From contig NZ_PIPS01000002.1 in the NCBI RefSeq assembly GCF_003987185.1, positions 372,001 through 436,000 on the forward strand: a stretch of DNA of 64,000 nt, given 5' to 3'. Under the pieces are notes generated by a model. That model did not search any database. It worked only from the letters and a program-made list of their open reading frames with translations, and was not told the DNA's origin. Source of the stretch: Idiomarina aquatica. Lineage in GTDB: Bacteria > Pseudomonadota > Gammaproteobacteria > Enterobacterales > Alteromonadaceae. Below are positions 1 through 9,115 of this stretch, piece by piece; position 1 is the stretch's first letter; each line of letters opens with the position of its first letter. Position numbers and translations under genes: made by a program.

Positions 1-1
1 C

Positions 2-946
2 GAGCAACATCTCACTGATGTCAGCTCTTGGTACGGAATACTGACCGACGCGACACAACGCAAGACCATCGAAAAAGAAATGCAGCAGGCCTACGATGAC
101 CTGCGCCTGGCACAGGAGGTTGGGCGTGTTGGACACTGGAAGCAAAACGTCGAAACCGGTGAGCTGATGTGGTCTGACATGATTTATCAGATTCTTGGAT
201 TGGACCCAAATAAGGTTTCCCCCTGCGTTGAACTGTTTAATGAGCTGGTACACCCGGACGATCTGGACACGGTTTTGCACCATGAAAAGACCGCCATTGA
301 AGAGGGTGTGCAAGGTTATCAGCACCGTATTCGACATGCCGACGGTCACTATATCTGGGTTGAGGAATACGCCACACCGCAGGCCGATGGCGTTACCTTG
401 ATTGGCGCGGTGCGAGATATCAGCGAGCAAAAAGCACTCGAACTTAAACTAAGAAAGTTGGTGGCTACCGACGATATGACCGGGTTGTTTAACCGGCGCT
501 TTTTCTCGGATCAGGTAGAGCGAGCCTTAGCCGATGCCAAACGGCACGGTACACCGTTGTCCCTGATTATGGTCGATATCGACTACTTTAAGCGGGTTAA
601 CGATACCTATGGCCATCCGACGGGCGATGACGTCATCATTGCGATGGCTCAACTGCTGAAACGCGGAACCCGGGTCAGTGATTGTTGCGCCCGTATCGGC
701 GGCGAAGAGTTCGCGATTCTGCTACCGGAGACAACGTTATCGCAGGCAGAGCAAATAGCCGAGCAGTTGCGTGCTAACATCGAACAAACCCCGATCGCCG
801 TGCAAGGAGGCCAGTCGTTATCGATAACGGTTACAGCTGGTATCGCCACCGCTGAAGCCGGCGATAGTTGGACCCAGTTGCTTGGGCGCGCCGATAAAGC
901 ACTTTATCGCGGTAAACAATCCGGCCGTAACCGGGTGCACCGTTAA
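2..946 (+). CDS. PAS-GGDEF diguanylate cyclase, 5' truncated
   Basis: The reading frame is open from base 2, so the N-terminus lies outside the window; 314 residues are visible. It begins inside the end of one PAS-like segment (WYGILTDATQRK), followed by a complete PAS/PAC domain (about residues 35-150) and a GGDEF domain. The active-site signature is GGEEF at nt 698-712, preceded by an intact inhibitory I-site RVSD exactly five residues upstream, so this should be an active, product-inhibited cyclase making cyclic-di-GMP from two GTP. The sensory input is unknown. Its stop codon overlaps that of the convergent AraC gene in a shared TTAA. No EAL domain is seen. Confidence 0.93.
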   Translation, partial: EQHLTDVSSWYGILTDATQRKTIEKEMQQAYDDLRLAQEVGRVGHWKQNVETGELMWSDMIYQILGLDPNKVSPCVELFNELVHPDDLDTVLHHEKTAIEEGVQGYQHRIRHADGHYIWVEEYATPQADGVTLIGAVRDISEQKALELKLRKLVATDDMTGLFNRRFFSDQVERALADAKRHGTPLSLIMVDIDYFKRVNDTYGHPTGDDVIIAMAQLLKRGTRVSDCCARIGGEEFAILLPETTLSQAEQIAEQLRANIEQTPIAVQGGQSLSITVTAGIATAEAGDSWTQLLGRADKALYRGKQSGRNRVHR

Positions 947-1974
947 CTGAGCAGGCGTTGGCGTAATTGGTCCGGTGCCAGCCCAAGCCAGCGTTTACAG
1001 GCGCGCCGAAAATTGTTGGGGTTACTGTAACCGAGTTGCTGCGCAAGTTCGCTGTTGGTGCCACCGGGTTGCTGCAACAAATCCAGCAGTTTATACAACC
1101 GCACTTGATCATAAAACACCTGATACGACTGACCAAAACTGGCGAATAGGCGTTTGCAGGATGATACGCTAAGCCCCATGGCCATTGACAACTCGCTTAA
1201 TGAGACATCGTCCGAGCGGTTCAGCCGCAACAACACGTAGCGAAAAATACGTTCAAATTGTGCGGGAGCTGCTAAAGACTGCCGTTGTATTTGACAGAAA
1301 TAGCGGGCTTGTTTTAGTTGCCCGGGCTGCACCGTTCGGCTCTGATTCAATTGTTGGCGGGGGATTACCAGGCGGGGGATCTCGCGCACATGGGTCTGTA
1401 CTCGCCACTTTTGCCACACCGGCAGGGGAGAGATATCCGGCGGTAGGTGCAAACACCAATGATGAAGATCATGACCACGCAGCTTGGCAATGGACACCAT
1501 CAAGGCAATGGTCAGTTTTATGCTGGCACGCCGCGCCGCCGCCGTCATTTTGTTACGGCTTCCCGAAAAGGGAATGATGTCGAGGACAAGATCGTCCGTC
1601 CGCCGATGCGGTAACACCACCACGTTGGGGAGCACCAGATCGCGGTAGCGATAACCGTATTTAAGCGCATCAGCAAGACTGGCGGCCTGCAAACTCAACT
1701 CCACCAGTGGGTTGAGTGCCGTCTGACAAAAGGTCTCGGCCAACAATTGCCATATCTGTGGCTCATTAACCCGGCATTCAACCTGCCCCAGTAATTGTTG
1801 CAACTGGTAATGGGAAATGCGGTAGTCAGCCGTTTTTATGTCGTCGTAATAGGGAGGTAAGTCCCGCAGCAACTCATGAGTGTTGATACCCCGCTGCCGC
1901 AGCAGCGGCTGCAGAGCTGCCAGCCACGGTTTAGCGTACAGCAGCGGTGCGTTAAGCGCGCGCCCGGGCTGCAC
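943..1974 (-). CDS. AraC-family transcriptional regulator
   Basis: A regulator of about 343 residues with an N-terminal ligand-sensing region of the OruR/arabinose-binding-like type and a C-terminal AraC double helix-turn-helix (last 90 residues, with ELAQQLGYSNPNNFRRACKRW typical of the second helix-turn-helix). I chose the GTG at 1974 because it has a GAGGG ribosome site 7-8 bases upstream and gives the usual family length. An in-frame ATG at 2031 would add 19 residues and extend the overlap with the upstream gene. With either start it overlaps the end of the degenerate GGDEF gene, so the two are probably co-transcribed and translationally coupled. The ligand is unknown. Confidence 0.85.
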   Translation of the reverse strand: MQPGRALNAPLLYAKPWLAALQPLLRQRGINTHELLRDLPPYYDDIKTADYRISHYQLQQLLGQVECRVNEPQIWQLLAETFCQTALNPLVELSLQAASLADALKYGYRYRDLVLPNVVVLPHRRTDDLVLDIIPFSGSRNKMTAAARRASIKLTIALMVSIAKLRGHDLHHWCLHLPPDISPLPVWQKWRVQTHVREIPRLVIPRQQLNQSRTVQPGQLKQARYFCQIQRQSLAAPAQFERIFRYVLLRLNRSDDVSLSELSMAMGLSVSSCKRLFASFGQSYQVFYDQVRLYKLLDLLQQPGGTNSELAQQLGYSNPNNFRRACKRWLGLAPDQLRQRLLS

Positions 1975-2887
1975 GTGTAATCCCTCGCTGGACGTCGGCA
2001 CTGGTGTGTGCGGCGGCTTCAGTAAGCGCATTAAGAGCCTGTTCTGCGCTGTGTTCTTTTACTTCGTGCAAAGTAACCTGACAACCCAGATAAGCGGGCG
2101 TATTCAGTTCACTGGTAATGGCGTTAGGTAACCCCGCCAGCAGTTGGCGAGCGTGTGCGTAATCGGTATTTGGCAACAGAATCAGAAAGCGGTCGCTGTG
2201 TTCGCGGCAGACGCAATCGCTGGGCCGCAGCAACAATGAAATCAATTCGCTGACGTGATGCAACAGCTTATCACCGGCGTGGCTGCCATAGCTTTGATTA
2301 AAGCGAGAAAAACAGATCAGGTTAACGTGAGCGATACACAATGGTTGTGCCGATTCTGCGGCATGAGAGATTTCGCGTTGCAGTAAATAATGGAAATAGC
2401 GTGCGGTATACAGCGTCGTCAGTGGATCCAGCCATTGGTGTTCGCGCAACACTTTTTCCCGTGTTGCCAGTTGCCGAGTAACCAGCAGGTGTTCTTTGCG
2501 CCATTCCAGTGCGCCGATGGCGATTAACATCAGGCCCAGCGGCTGAGGCAGCGATTCGAGCCAGCTTACCAGGCGTAAATCGTCGGGGTAGTGAACAAAT
2601 TCATCAAGTAGGTCAAGACTCAGGGAAAATACCAGAATGAGGCCGCCGCTGTAAAAATGATCCGTCACCCGCCCCTGCGGGCGTGTTGATACCATCAATA
2701 GCAAACCAAGCACCGCAAGTATCAGGGTTGATGCTTCACCGAGCACATCATAAAAATCAATGATTACCAGCGCTTTGGCGCTACCTAACTGATAGCTGAT
2801 CAGCACCGCCAGAGCCATCACCAGAACCATTAATGCCACTCTCCAGTGAGCCAACTGTGTTATCCATGATGGTTGTTTCGTATACAC
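1952..2887 (-). CDS. Membrane protein with degenerate GGDEF domain
   Basis: A 311-residue protein starting at a GTG with GGAG six bases upstream. The first 140 residues hold about four hydrophobic segments, then a short linker (REKVLREHQWLDPLTTLYTAR resembles the entry to a GGDEF domain). The fold continues through SYGSHAGDKLLHHV and the final strand-like FLILLP, but where GGDEF should stand the sequence reads HSDRF (CREHSDRFLILLP). The catalytic glycines and acidic residue are lost, so it should not make cyclic-di-GMP; it may bind nucleotide or act as a scaffold or sensor. It overlaps and probably is co-transcribed with the AraC regulator downstream. Confidence 0.8.
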   Translation of the reverse strand: MYTKQPSWITQLAHWRVALMVLVMALAVLISYQLGSAKALVIIDFYDVLGEASTLILAVLGLLLMVSTRPQGRVTDHFYSGGLILVFSLSLDLLDEFVHYPDDLRLVSWLESLPQPLGLMLIAIGALEWRKEHLLVTRQLATREKVLREHQWLDPLTTLYTARYFHYLLQREISHAAESAQPLCIAHVNLICFSRFNQSYGSHAGDKLLHHVSELISLLLRPSDCVCREHSDRFLILLPNTDYAHARQLLAGLPNAITSELNTPAYLGCQVTLHEVKEHSAEQALNALTEAAAHTSADVQRGITRAARARA

Positions 2888-2936
2888 CTCGGGCTCCGTT
2901 AACCGTGCAAAACTGCTGTAACCATAACCTGCGTTA

Positions 2937-2954
2937 ATGACAAAGCGGTGACAC
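2937..2954 (-). promoter_or_regulatory. Candidate PhoB box
   Basis: On the minus strand the sequence reads GTGTCACCGCTTTGTCAT: two TGTCA half sites exactly 11 bases apart, the spacing of the PhoB direct repeat (CTGTCAT-N4-CTGTCAT). It lies 50 bases upstream of the degenerate-GGDEF gene and points toward it, and about 130 bases upstream of the phytase-linked TonB receptor. Phosphate control fits the neighbouring phytase, but this is a single imperfect match. Confidence 0.35.
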
Positions 2955-3086
2955 CCTGATGGCAGGATTGAGCTAATACGACCCGAATCAGAACAGCTCG
3001 GAATGGCTAACCGGCAACCGTTGTAGTGTCATGAAAGCCGCCTAGGGTAGCAAGCGTTAACCCAAACAACTCAGGTGAGGATGATC

Positions 3087-5627
3087 ATGAAAACGTCGTA
3101 TTTGGCCTATGCCATTGCCGTGTCCTGTGCAGCGACAGGAACCGCGCAGGCCGCTATGCAGCAAAACGAAACACAACAAAGCTCCGAAGCCGAGCAGAAG
3201 GTGCTGGAAGAGGTGGTGACCATAGGTTACCGAGACTCGGTTAAGCGGGCCGTTCAGCAGCAGCGCGAATCAGGCGGAATCATTAACGTGCTGAAAAAGG
3301 ACGACATGGGAAAACTGCAGGATGACAGCGTCAGTGACGCCTTGCAGCGCATTCCCGGTTTATCGGTGGAGCGCGATCAAGGCGAAGGCCGCTTCATCCG
3401 CATTCGTGGCCTGGCGCCGGATCTTAACTCGGTGTCCTACAATGGCACCGTTTTGGCTGCGCCTGAGGCCGGTCGCCGTGCGGTAGCGTTAGATGTTATC
3501 CCGTCGGACTTACTGGAATCGGTGGTGGTGAATAAAACGCTGACGCCGGACATTGCTGCCGGTAGCCTCGGTGGCAACATCGAACTGAAAAGCATGACCG
3601 CCTTTGATCGTGACGGAGCGTTCTACTCATTGGGCGCGGATCTGGGTTACAACCAGCAGGCGTCAGAAACCAACCCTAAAGTTTCTGGTGTAATCAGCAA
3701 TACGTTCGATATCGGCGGCAACGACGACAGTTTTGGGGTTGCCTTCGCCGGTAGCCATCAGGAACGCTCGTTTACCACGGATAATGTCGAAACCGGCGGT
3801 AACTGGGACTTTGATGAACCGGGTCTGGAAGAGTTTGAACAACGTGCCTATGCCGTCACTCGTGAACGGACAGGCTTAGCCCTAAACCTCGACTATCGGC
3901 CAACTGAAAATGCCGAGTATTACCTACGCACGCTCTACAGTGAGTTTGCTGACACTGAAATCCGTCAAGGCATCATTACTGAATTTGCCGATCCTCTGGC
4001 TGAAGGCTCAACCGGGGCCGGTGAGGTGGTGCGTGAACTGAAGGATCGCACAGAAACCCAGAAAATTCAGGCCTATGTACTGGGTACGGAACAACGCATG
4101 GGTGACTGGCAACTGACGGTGGAAGCGGGCACCAGTGAAGCCAGCGAGTCACAGCCCTTTGCCATCGGTGGCGCTCAGTTTGTGCAGGAGTTTGACGACG
4201 GCCTCGGCTATCGTGGGGTGAAAAAACTGCAGTTGCTGGCACCGGATACGGCTTATCAGACCGGCGGTTATGACATAGACGAAGTTGAAGTTAGCGACGC
4301 CTATACTGAGGAAACCGAAAGCAATGCGAAAGTGGACATTGCTTACGACTGGATGCAGCCAAGCTATCAGGCGACTTTTAAAGCCGGGGTAAAAGTCAGC
4401 CAACGGGAAAAAACCGCCCGTGAAGACATATACATCTACGAGGACTTTGCGGACTTAGGGGTGAGTGGGTTAACTCTCGCGGATTATCAGACGGGTGAGG
4501 TTGATTACGGGCTCGATCGCTTTGGGCCGGGTATCAATGCCGGTGCTTTGTGGCAGATGTTGGAACCGCTGGAGCGGGATGAATTCTTCGACGAGGTAGA
4601 ATCGCGTATTGCCAGTTATGGCATCGAAGAAGACATCAGTGCCGGTTATTTTATGTTTGATATCGGAGTTGATCGTTGGCAGATCATCGCCGGTGCGCGC
4701 TATGAACATGAAAAGCGCAGCGCAAACGGCAGCCGTTATAACGATGAAACCGAAACCTTTACCCCGGAATACGCAGAATTCAGTGACGCCAACTGGCTAC
4801 CGAGCCTGGTTACACGCTATGACGTAACTGATGCCACTATCCTGCGTATGGCCTACAGCACCGGCCTGGTGCGTCCAAACTTCGAACAGGTACGGCCAAG
4901 TTACTTCCTGGAAAACGACGACGGCGACTTAAAGTCTGAGTTTGGTAACCCGGCACTGCAACCGCTGACCTCGCAAAACCTTGATCTGGGTGTCGAGCAT
5001 TATGATGAGTCATTGGGTGTGGTATCGCTGATGGCGTTTTATAAGGACATTGAGAATTTCGTTTATGAGGCGGATCTGGCAGGTCGTCCGGGTTATGAAA
5101 ACTTCGACGAAGCGGTGACCTTCATCAATGGCGATGACGCTTATCTGTATGGCCTGGAGCTGAACGTGGTGCACCAATTATCGGGCTTCAATAACTGGCT
5201 GGATAACGTCCTCATCAGCAGCAACGTCACCCTGACCGACTCGGAAGCCACGGTCGACTGGCTGGATGACGGGCAACTGCAAACCCGTGACATTGCGTTA
5301 CCCAGTCAGTCAGACACCACCGCCAACCTGGCACTGGGTTATGAAACCAATCGCCTAAGCCTGCGTCTGGCCGCTAACTATAAGTCGGAGTACCTGGCGG
5401 AGCTGGGCGACGTTGAGGACAGCCGCTACGACATCATGGAAGACGATAACCTGACCGTCGACTTCTCGGCGAAATGGGTCATCAATGACAACCTGAATGT
5501 CAGCTTCGCGGCCAACAACCTGACCGACGAACCTTTCTATGTGTACACCGGCCAGCGTCGTTATAACGCGCAATACGAGCGCTATGGCCGTAGCTACACC
5601 CTGGGTATTCAACTGATCAACTGGTAA
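3087..5627 (+). CDS. TonB-dependent outer membrane receptor (phytase-linked)
   Basis: An 846-residue outer membrane receptor. The ATG at 3087 is preferred over the in-frame GTG 3075 and ATG 3081 because AGGTGAGG sits just upstream and the protein then begins with a clean signal peptide (ending TAQA/A). A TonB-box-like EEVVTIGYR precedes the plug domain (about residues 50-190, with LQDDSVSDALQRIPGLSVERDQ and the IRIRGL motif). The rest is a beta-barrel ending in a C-terminal aromatic (QLINW). The type resembles the TonB-Xanth-Caul subfamily. The phytase gene begins immediately after its stop codon, so it probably imports a phosphorylated inositol or related ligand; the substrate is inferred from context. 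Confidence 0.92.
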   Translation: MKTSYLAYAIAVSCAATGTAQAAMQQNETQQSSEAEQKVLEEVVTIGYRDSVKRAVQQQRESGGIINVLKKDDMGKLQDDSVSDALQRIPGLSVERDQGEGRFIRIRGLAPDLNSVSYNGTVLAAPEAGRRAVALDVIPSDLLESVVVNKTLTPDIAAGSLGGNIELKSMTAFDRDGAFYSLGADLGYNQQASETNPKVSGVISNTFDIGGNDDSFGVAFAGSHQERSFTTDNVETGGNWDFDEPGLEEFEQRAYAVTRERTGLALNLDYRPTENAEYYLRTLYSEFADTEIRQGIITEFADPLAEGSTGAGEVVRELKDRTETQKIQAYVLGTEQRMGDWQLTVEAGTSEASESQPFAIGGAQFVQEFDDGLGYRGVKKLQLLAPDTAYQTGGYDIDEVEVSDAYTEETESNAKVDIAYDWMQPSYQATFKAGVKVSQREKTAREDIYIYEDFADLGVSGLTLADYQTGEVDYGLDRFGPGINAGALWQMLEPLERDEFFDEVESRIASYGIEEDISAGYFMFDIGVDRWQIIAGARYEHEKRSANGSRYNDETETFTPEYAEFSDANWLPSLVTRYDVTDATILRMAYSTGLVRPNFEQVRPSYFLENDDGDLKSEFGNPALQPLTSQNLDLGVEHYDESLGVVSLMAFYKDIENFVYEADLAGRPGYENFDEAVTFINGDDAYLYGLELNVVHQLSGFNNWLDNVLISSNVTLTDSEATVDWLDDGQLQTRDIALPSQSDTTANLALGYETNRLSLRLAANYKSEYLAELGDVEDSRYDIMEDDNLTVDFSAKWVINDNLNVSFAANNLTDEPFYVYTGQRRYNAQYERYGRSYTLGIQLINW

Positions 5628-7469
5628 ATGAACGACATTATGACAAACCGATTAGGAAAAACCGTGAAACTTAATACGATAACCGGCGCCGTTTTATCGG
5701 CGCTGATGCTGACATCCGCCTGCGCTTCTAATGCCGGACAGACACCGATTCGTCATCAGGCTGTGGTCGGGGATAGCACCGTGGTGGCGACGAATACCGG
5801 TGTTTATTACGGCGAGCAACAACTGGTAGAGGGAGATTTCTTCCACTTAAAAGCGCTGCAATTAACGTCCGGGGCGACTGTGTTTGCGGCCGTTGAGGGT
5901 AACGATCAGCAGTTGCATCTGTGGCAGGCTAAAGACGGCAAAGCAGAGCCGTTATGGCAGGGCGAAATTACTACTCGTGTGGTTGAAGACTTGTGTTTTT
6001 ACGAGAGTCGTGAAAATCGGCAACTGTCGGTATTTTTGCTCGGTGGCCGTGGCGGTGCTGAGCAGCGCTTACTGCAACAGGACGGTCAATGGCTGCCACA
6101 GCCGCTGACCATTCGCGCCATGAATGTCCCTTTTGACAGCACGGCCTGCGCCGTATCGCAAGAACAGGGTAAACTCTATGTGGCTGAAGCCGATCAGGCC
6201 ATCTGGGCATACAATGCTGAACCCGAGGTCGACGAAGGACGTGACTTAATCGCGGCCAAAGCGCCGTTCGGTGACATTCAAGCCGAATTGAAAGCGCTGG
6301 AATTGATGTCCGATGGCAGTCTGCTGGCATTGGAAGAAGAAGCACCGCGGCTGTTGCTTTATCGTGCCGACGATAATGGCTATCAATTTGAGCGCGCGAT
6401 GAGCTTTGACGGGATTAACGCGCTTACCGATATTTCGCTGACGGCTGATGGTGATGTGTTGCTAACCGAAGAAAACCTGAATGCGATGCAGACTGTGCAG
6501 ATCGACGTTGCGGCTGCGACAGAGCCGCGGTCGCAACAGCCGGTCGCCCAGGTTGCGGCGACGCTGGAAACGCAGCCATCACCGCGCCGTGGTGATGCGA
6601 TTGATGATCCAGCGGTATGGGTACACCCCAATAAGCCCGCGGCGAGCCGGATATTGGGCACCGATAAACGCACCGGCCTGTATGTGTATGATATGCAGGG
6701 TAACATTGTGCAGGAGTTGGCCGTCGGCCGTTTAAACAACGTTGATGTGCGTGGCAACCTGGCCGCTGCGACATTGCGAGATGACAACAGCATTCAGTTA
6801 TTTTCCATCAGCGACGACGGCGTGCTGACACCTGCCGCTAACCAAACCACGGACATCGAAGAAATCTATGGGCTGTGCATGGGTTATGACAGTAACACTG
6901 AGCAAGCGTCCGTTTACATCAACGGTAAATCCGGTCGCATTCAGCATTACCTGGTTAATGCCGACGGCAGTTTGCAGTTAGCGCGAGAAATGCAGGTGCC
7001 GACGCAACCGGAAGGTTGTGTGGTCGATGACGCCAGCCAGCGTTTGTTTGTTGGTGAGGAAGATGTGGCGGTCTGGTTGTTCGATGCTAAACCCGACGGC
7101 GGCAGCGACGGTGACATCGTTATTCGGGTAGCGGATCATCCGCAACTGGTGGATGACATCGAAGGCCTCGCCTTTGCCCGTATTAACGGAGAGCCCATGC
7201 TGTTTGTGTCCAGTCAGGGTAATGACAGTTATATGGTATTCGATGCGCAGGCGCCGTGGGCGCAGCGCGCCCATTATCGCATCCGCACTAACATTGAGTT
7301 GGGCTTGGACGGCGCTTCGGAAACCGATGGTATCGAGGTAACCACACACTCATTAGGCGCAGGTTTTGAACAGGGCGCGTTCATTGTTCAGGACGGTCGC
7401 AACCGGATGCCGGAAGCCGGGCAAAACCTGAAGCTGGTGCCGCTGCAAGCGATCATCGATCTGCTCTGA
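5628..7469 (+). CDS. Beta-propeller 3-phytase, two-domain lipoprotein
   Basis: 613 residues; the C-terminal half (about residues 310-613) carries beta-propeller phytase signatures: GDAIDDPAVWVHP, SRILGTDKRTGLYVYD, and IEGLAFA followed by SSQGNDSYMVFD. These enzymes hydrolyse phytate to lower inositol phosphates using calcium. The N-terminal 290 residues form a second, divergent propeller-like region without those motifs, as in known dual-domain family members. A hydrophobic leader ending LTSAC suggests a lipoprotein; the GTG codon at the VKLNTITG position (with AGGA upstream) is an alternative start. The annotated ATG follows the receptor stop codon with no gap, implying translational coupling. 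A bidirectional terminator follows. Confidence 0.92.
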   Translation: MNDIMTNRLGKTVKLNTITGAVLSALMLTSACASNAGQTPIRHQAVVGDSTVVATNTGVYYGEQQLVEGDFFHLKALQLTSGATVFAAVEGNDQQLHLWQAKDGKAEPLWQGEITTRVVEDLCFYESRENRQLSVFLLGGRGGAEQRLLQQDGQWLPQPLTIRAMNVPFDSTACAVSQEQGKLYVAEADQAIWAYNAEPEVDEGRDLIAAKAPFGDIQAELKALELMSDGSLLALEEEAPRLLLYRADDNGYQFERAMSFDGINALTDISLTADGDVLLTEENLNAMQTVQIDVAAATEPRSQQPVAQVAATLETQPSPRRGDAIDDPAVWVHPNKPAASRILGTDKRTGLYVYDMQGNIVQELAVGRLNNVDVRGNLAAATLRDDNSIQLFSISDDGVLTPAANQTTDIEEIYGLCMGYDSNTEQASVYINGKSGRIQHYLVNADGSLQLAREMQVPTQPEGCVVDDASQRLFVGEEDVAVWLFDAKPDGGSDGDIVIRVADHPQLVDDIEGLAFARINGEPMLFVSSQGNDSYMVFDAQAPWAQRAHYRIRTNIELGLDGASETDGIEVTTHSLGAGFEQGAFIVQDGRNRMPEAGQNLKLVPLQAIIDLL

Positions 7470-7491
7470 GCCGGTGTTATTGGTTCGGCAT

Positions 7492-7520
7492 AAAAAAACC
7501 GGCTTCGAGCCGGTTTTTTT
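7492..7520. terminator. Bidirectional rho-independent terminator
   Basis: ACCGGCT-TCG-AGCCGGT hairpin flanked by A7 on the left and T7 on the right. It sits between the convergent phytase and phosphatase genes and can serve both. Confidence 0.93.
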
Positions 7521-7537
7521 GTGGGGTTTCGAACGCG

Positions 7538-8941
7538 CTATTTTTTAATCGGTTGTGCGTAGATAACGTCGGTGCCGTTCCAGCAGCGATCGTCACGTGC
7601 TGGCGCTGGGTTCTGACAGCGACGTTCAGCCGTATCCGGCACTTGATCCGTCAGGCGCTTGGAGCCGTCAGCGCGCTTATGCAATATAAAAGCATCGTAC
7701 AGCTCTCCGGTGGCGGTGTAAGAACGGTACGCTACCTGTTGCTCGGAAAACGCCAGCGTCTGGAACAATTGCGTGTCTTCCGCGGTACGGTGCATCACCC
7801 GTTGTGCTTCATCGCTGACCAAATACATTTTCGGTCCGGCAACCGAAACCACGTAAACAGGCCCCGAATGGTCGGACAATTGACTGTGGCGTCCGTACGT
7901 ATGGTCATGTCCCTGCAAGACAAAATCGACATCGAATTGTTCGTAAATGGGCTGCCAGTATTTACGTAAAGGCGGATTATCACGACCTTTCGATACCGAT
8001 TGAATGGGGTGGTGATGAAACACCACGGTCCAGCGGTTGGGGTTGTCGGCTAATACGTTCTGCAGCCACTCAGCCTGACGCTTGGCGTGTGCTTCATCTT
8101 GTAACGCTTCGGTGGAATCCAGTGCTATGTATCGCACGCCCTGGACGTCGCTGAAATAAACGGTGTCAGACAACGCGTCTGGGCCGTTACCCGCCACCGG
8201 ATAGTGTGCTGTCCAGTTTGGCAGCAGGTGACGAATCGGATTGTCATCATCACTGCTGAATTCGTGATTGCCGGCTGCCGGTAGCTGGTTAACGGTAGCT
8301 GCCATCCAGTCCACGGCTGCGAACCACTCGCCCCATTCGTCATCGTGAATGCCATCACGGGAGTTCACCAAATCACCGGCGTATAACATGACCTTGGCCC
8401 GAGGCGCGGTGCGCAGACTTTCTCTTACGGTCCGTGAAAAATGAGAATAAACCGCATTTTGCGCGTCGCCAAAATACAGCGCGGTGTAAGGGCTGAACGT
8501 TGCCGCTGGGGTTCGGAACTGGTACCAATCACTCCAGGTACCGTCGCCGCTGACACGATAAGCGTACAAAGTATCCGGCGTTAATCCGTCAACGGTGACA
8601 CGGTGGTGCTGTGCTTTGCCGTTAGCGCTGGTTAGACGAACGTGTTCCGCGCTGTATTCCGTTGCCTTAAGATGCAAGCCGGGCGAGGGTGTCGCCGCGG
8701 TAATTTGTAAAAGCGCAGGTTCGGACATTACCTGGGTACGCCAACTGAAAGTCTGACTGCGGGCGGGGGAGGCCGTCGCAATCAGCGCCACGCGATCAGG
8801 AAACGCCGATACCTTATAACGCATTTCGCCTTCAGGTACTGAGGTATTGGCGGGCTGAGTCTCAACCGCACTCATGGTGTCGCTGGTCGTTAAGATCAGC
8901 GCCATAGCGCAAGCGACTTTGGTTAAGGGTGACAGATGCAT
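7538..8941 (-). CDS. Purple-acid-phosphatase-like metallophosphoesterase, exported
   Basis: 467 residues starting at the ATG at 8941, which has an AAGGAA site upstream; the frame is open further upstream but that part is not protein-like. A signal peptide (about 26 residues) is followed by a fibronectin-III-like purple acid phosphatase N-domain and a calcineurin-like phosphoesterase domain. Metal motifs are visible in order: FGDAQN, AGDLVN, GNHEF, VVFHHHP and GHDHTYGRH. The usual GDxxY tyrosine, ligand and source of the purple colour, is Asn here (GDLVN). Probably periplasmic or surface, releasing phosphate from monoesters; convergent with the phytase gene, which suggests stepwise use of phytate. 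The actual substrate is not shown. Confidence 0.9.
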   Translation of the reverse strand: MHLSPLTKVACAMALILTTSDTMSAVETQPANTSVPEGEMRYKVSAFPDRVALIATASPARSQTFSWRTQVMSEPALLQITAATPSPGLHLKATEYSAEHVRLTSANGKAQHHRVTVDGLTPDTLYAYRVSGDGTWSDWYQFRTPAATFSPYTALYFGDAQNAVYSHFSRTVRESLRTAPRAKVMLYAGDLVNSRDGIHDDEWGEWFAAVDWMAATVNQLPAAGNHEFSSDDDNPIRHLLPNWTAHYPVAGNGPDALSDTVYFSDVQGVRYIALDSTEALQDEAHAKRQAEWLQNVLADNPNRWTVVFHHHPIQSVSKGRDNPPLRKYWQPIYEQFDVDFVLQGHDHTYGRHSQLSDHSGPVYVVSVAGPKMYLVSDEAQRVMHRTAEDTQLFQTLAFSEQQVAYRSYTATGELYDAFILHKRADGSKRLTDQVPDTAERRCQNPAPARDDRCWNGTDVIYAQPIKK

Positions 8942-9115
8942 AAAGGTTCCTTTTGCGGATAAAAGATTCAGCTTATACTGCGGCAGTGACATCGATGTTG
9001 CGCATAACGGCCAGACTGAGCTGATCGGAGCACGCGCTGCAAACAATGGTATTATTCTGTACCCATCTGATAAGCTGTCATGGTTGTCAGAAGAAACACG
9101 CAAAAGGAGTTTGCT

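Noticed and set aside
9075-9090. CTGTCATGGTTGTCAG as a second Pho box near the phosphatase gene
   Set aside because: The two TGTCA halves are nine bases apart instead of eleven, and the site sits inside the leader of the WYL gene.
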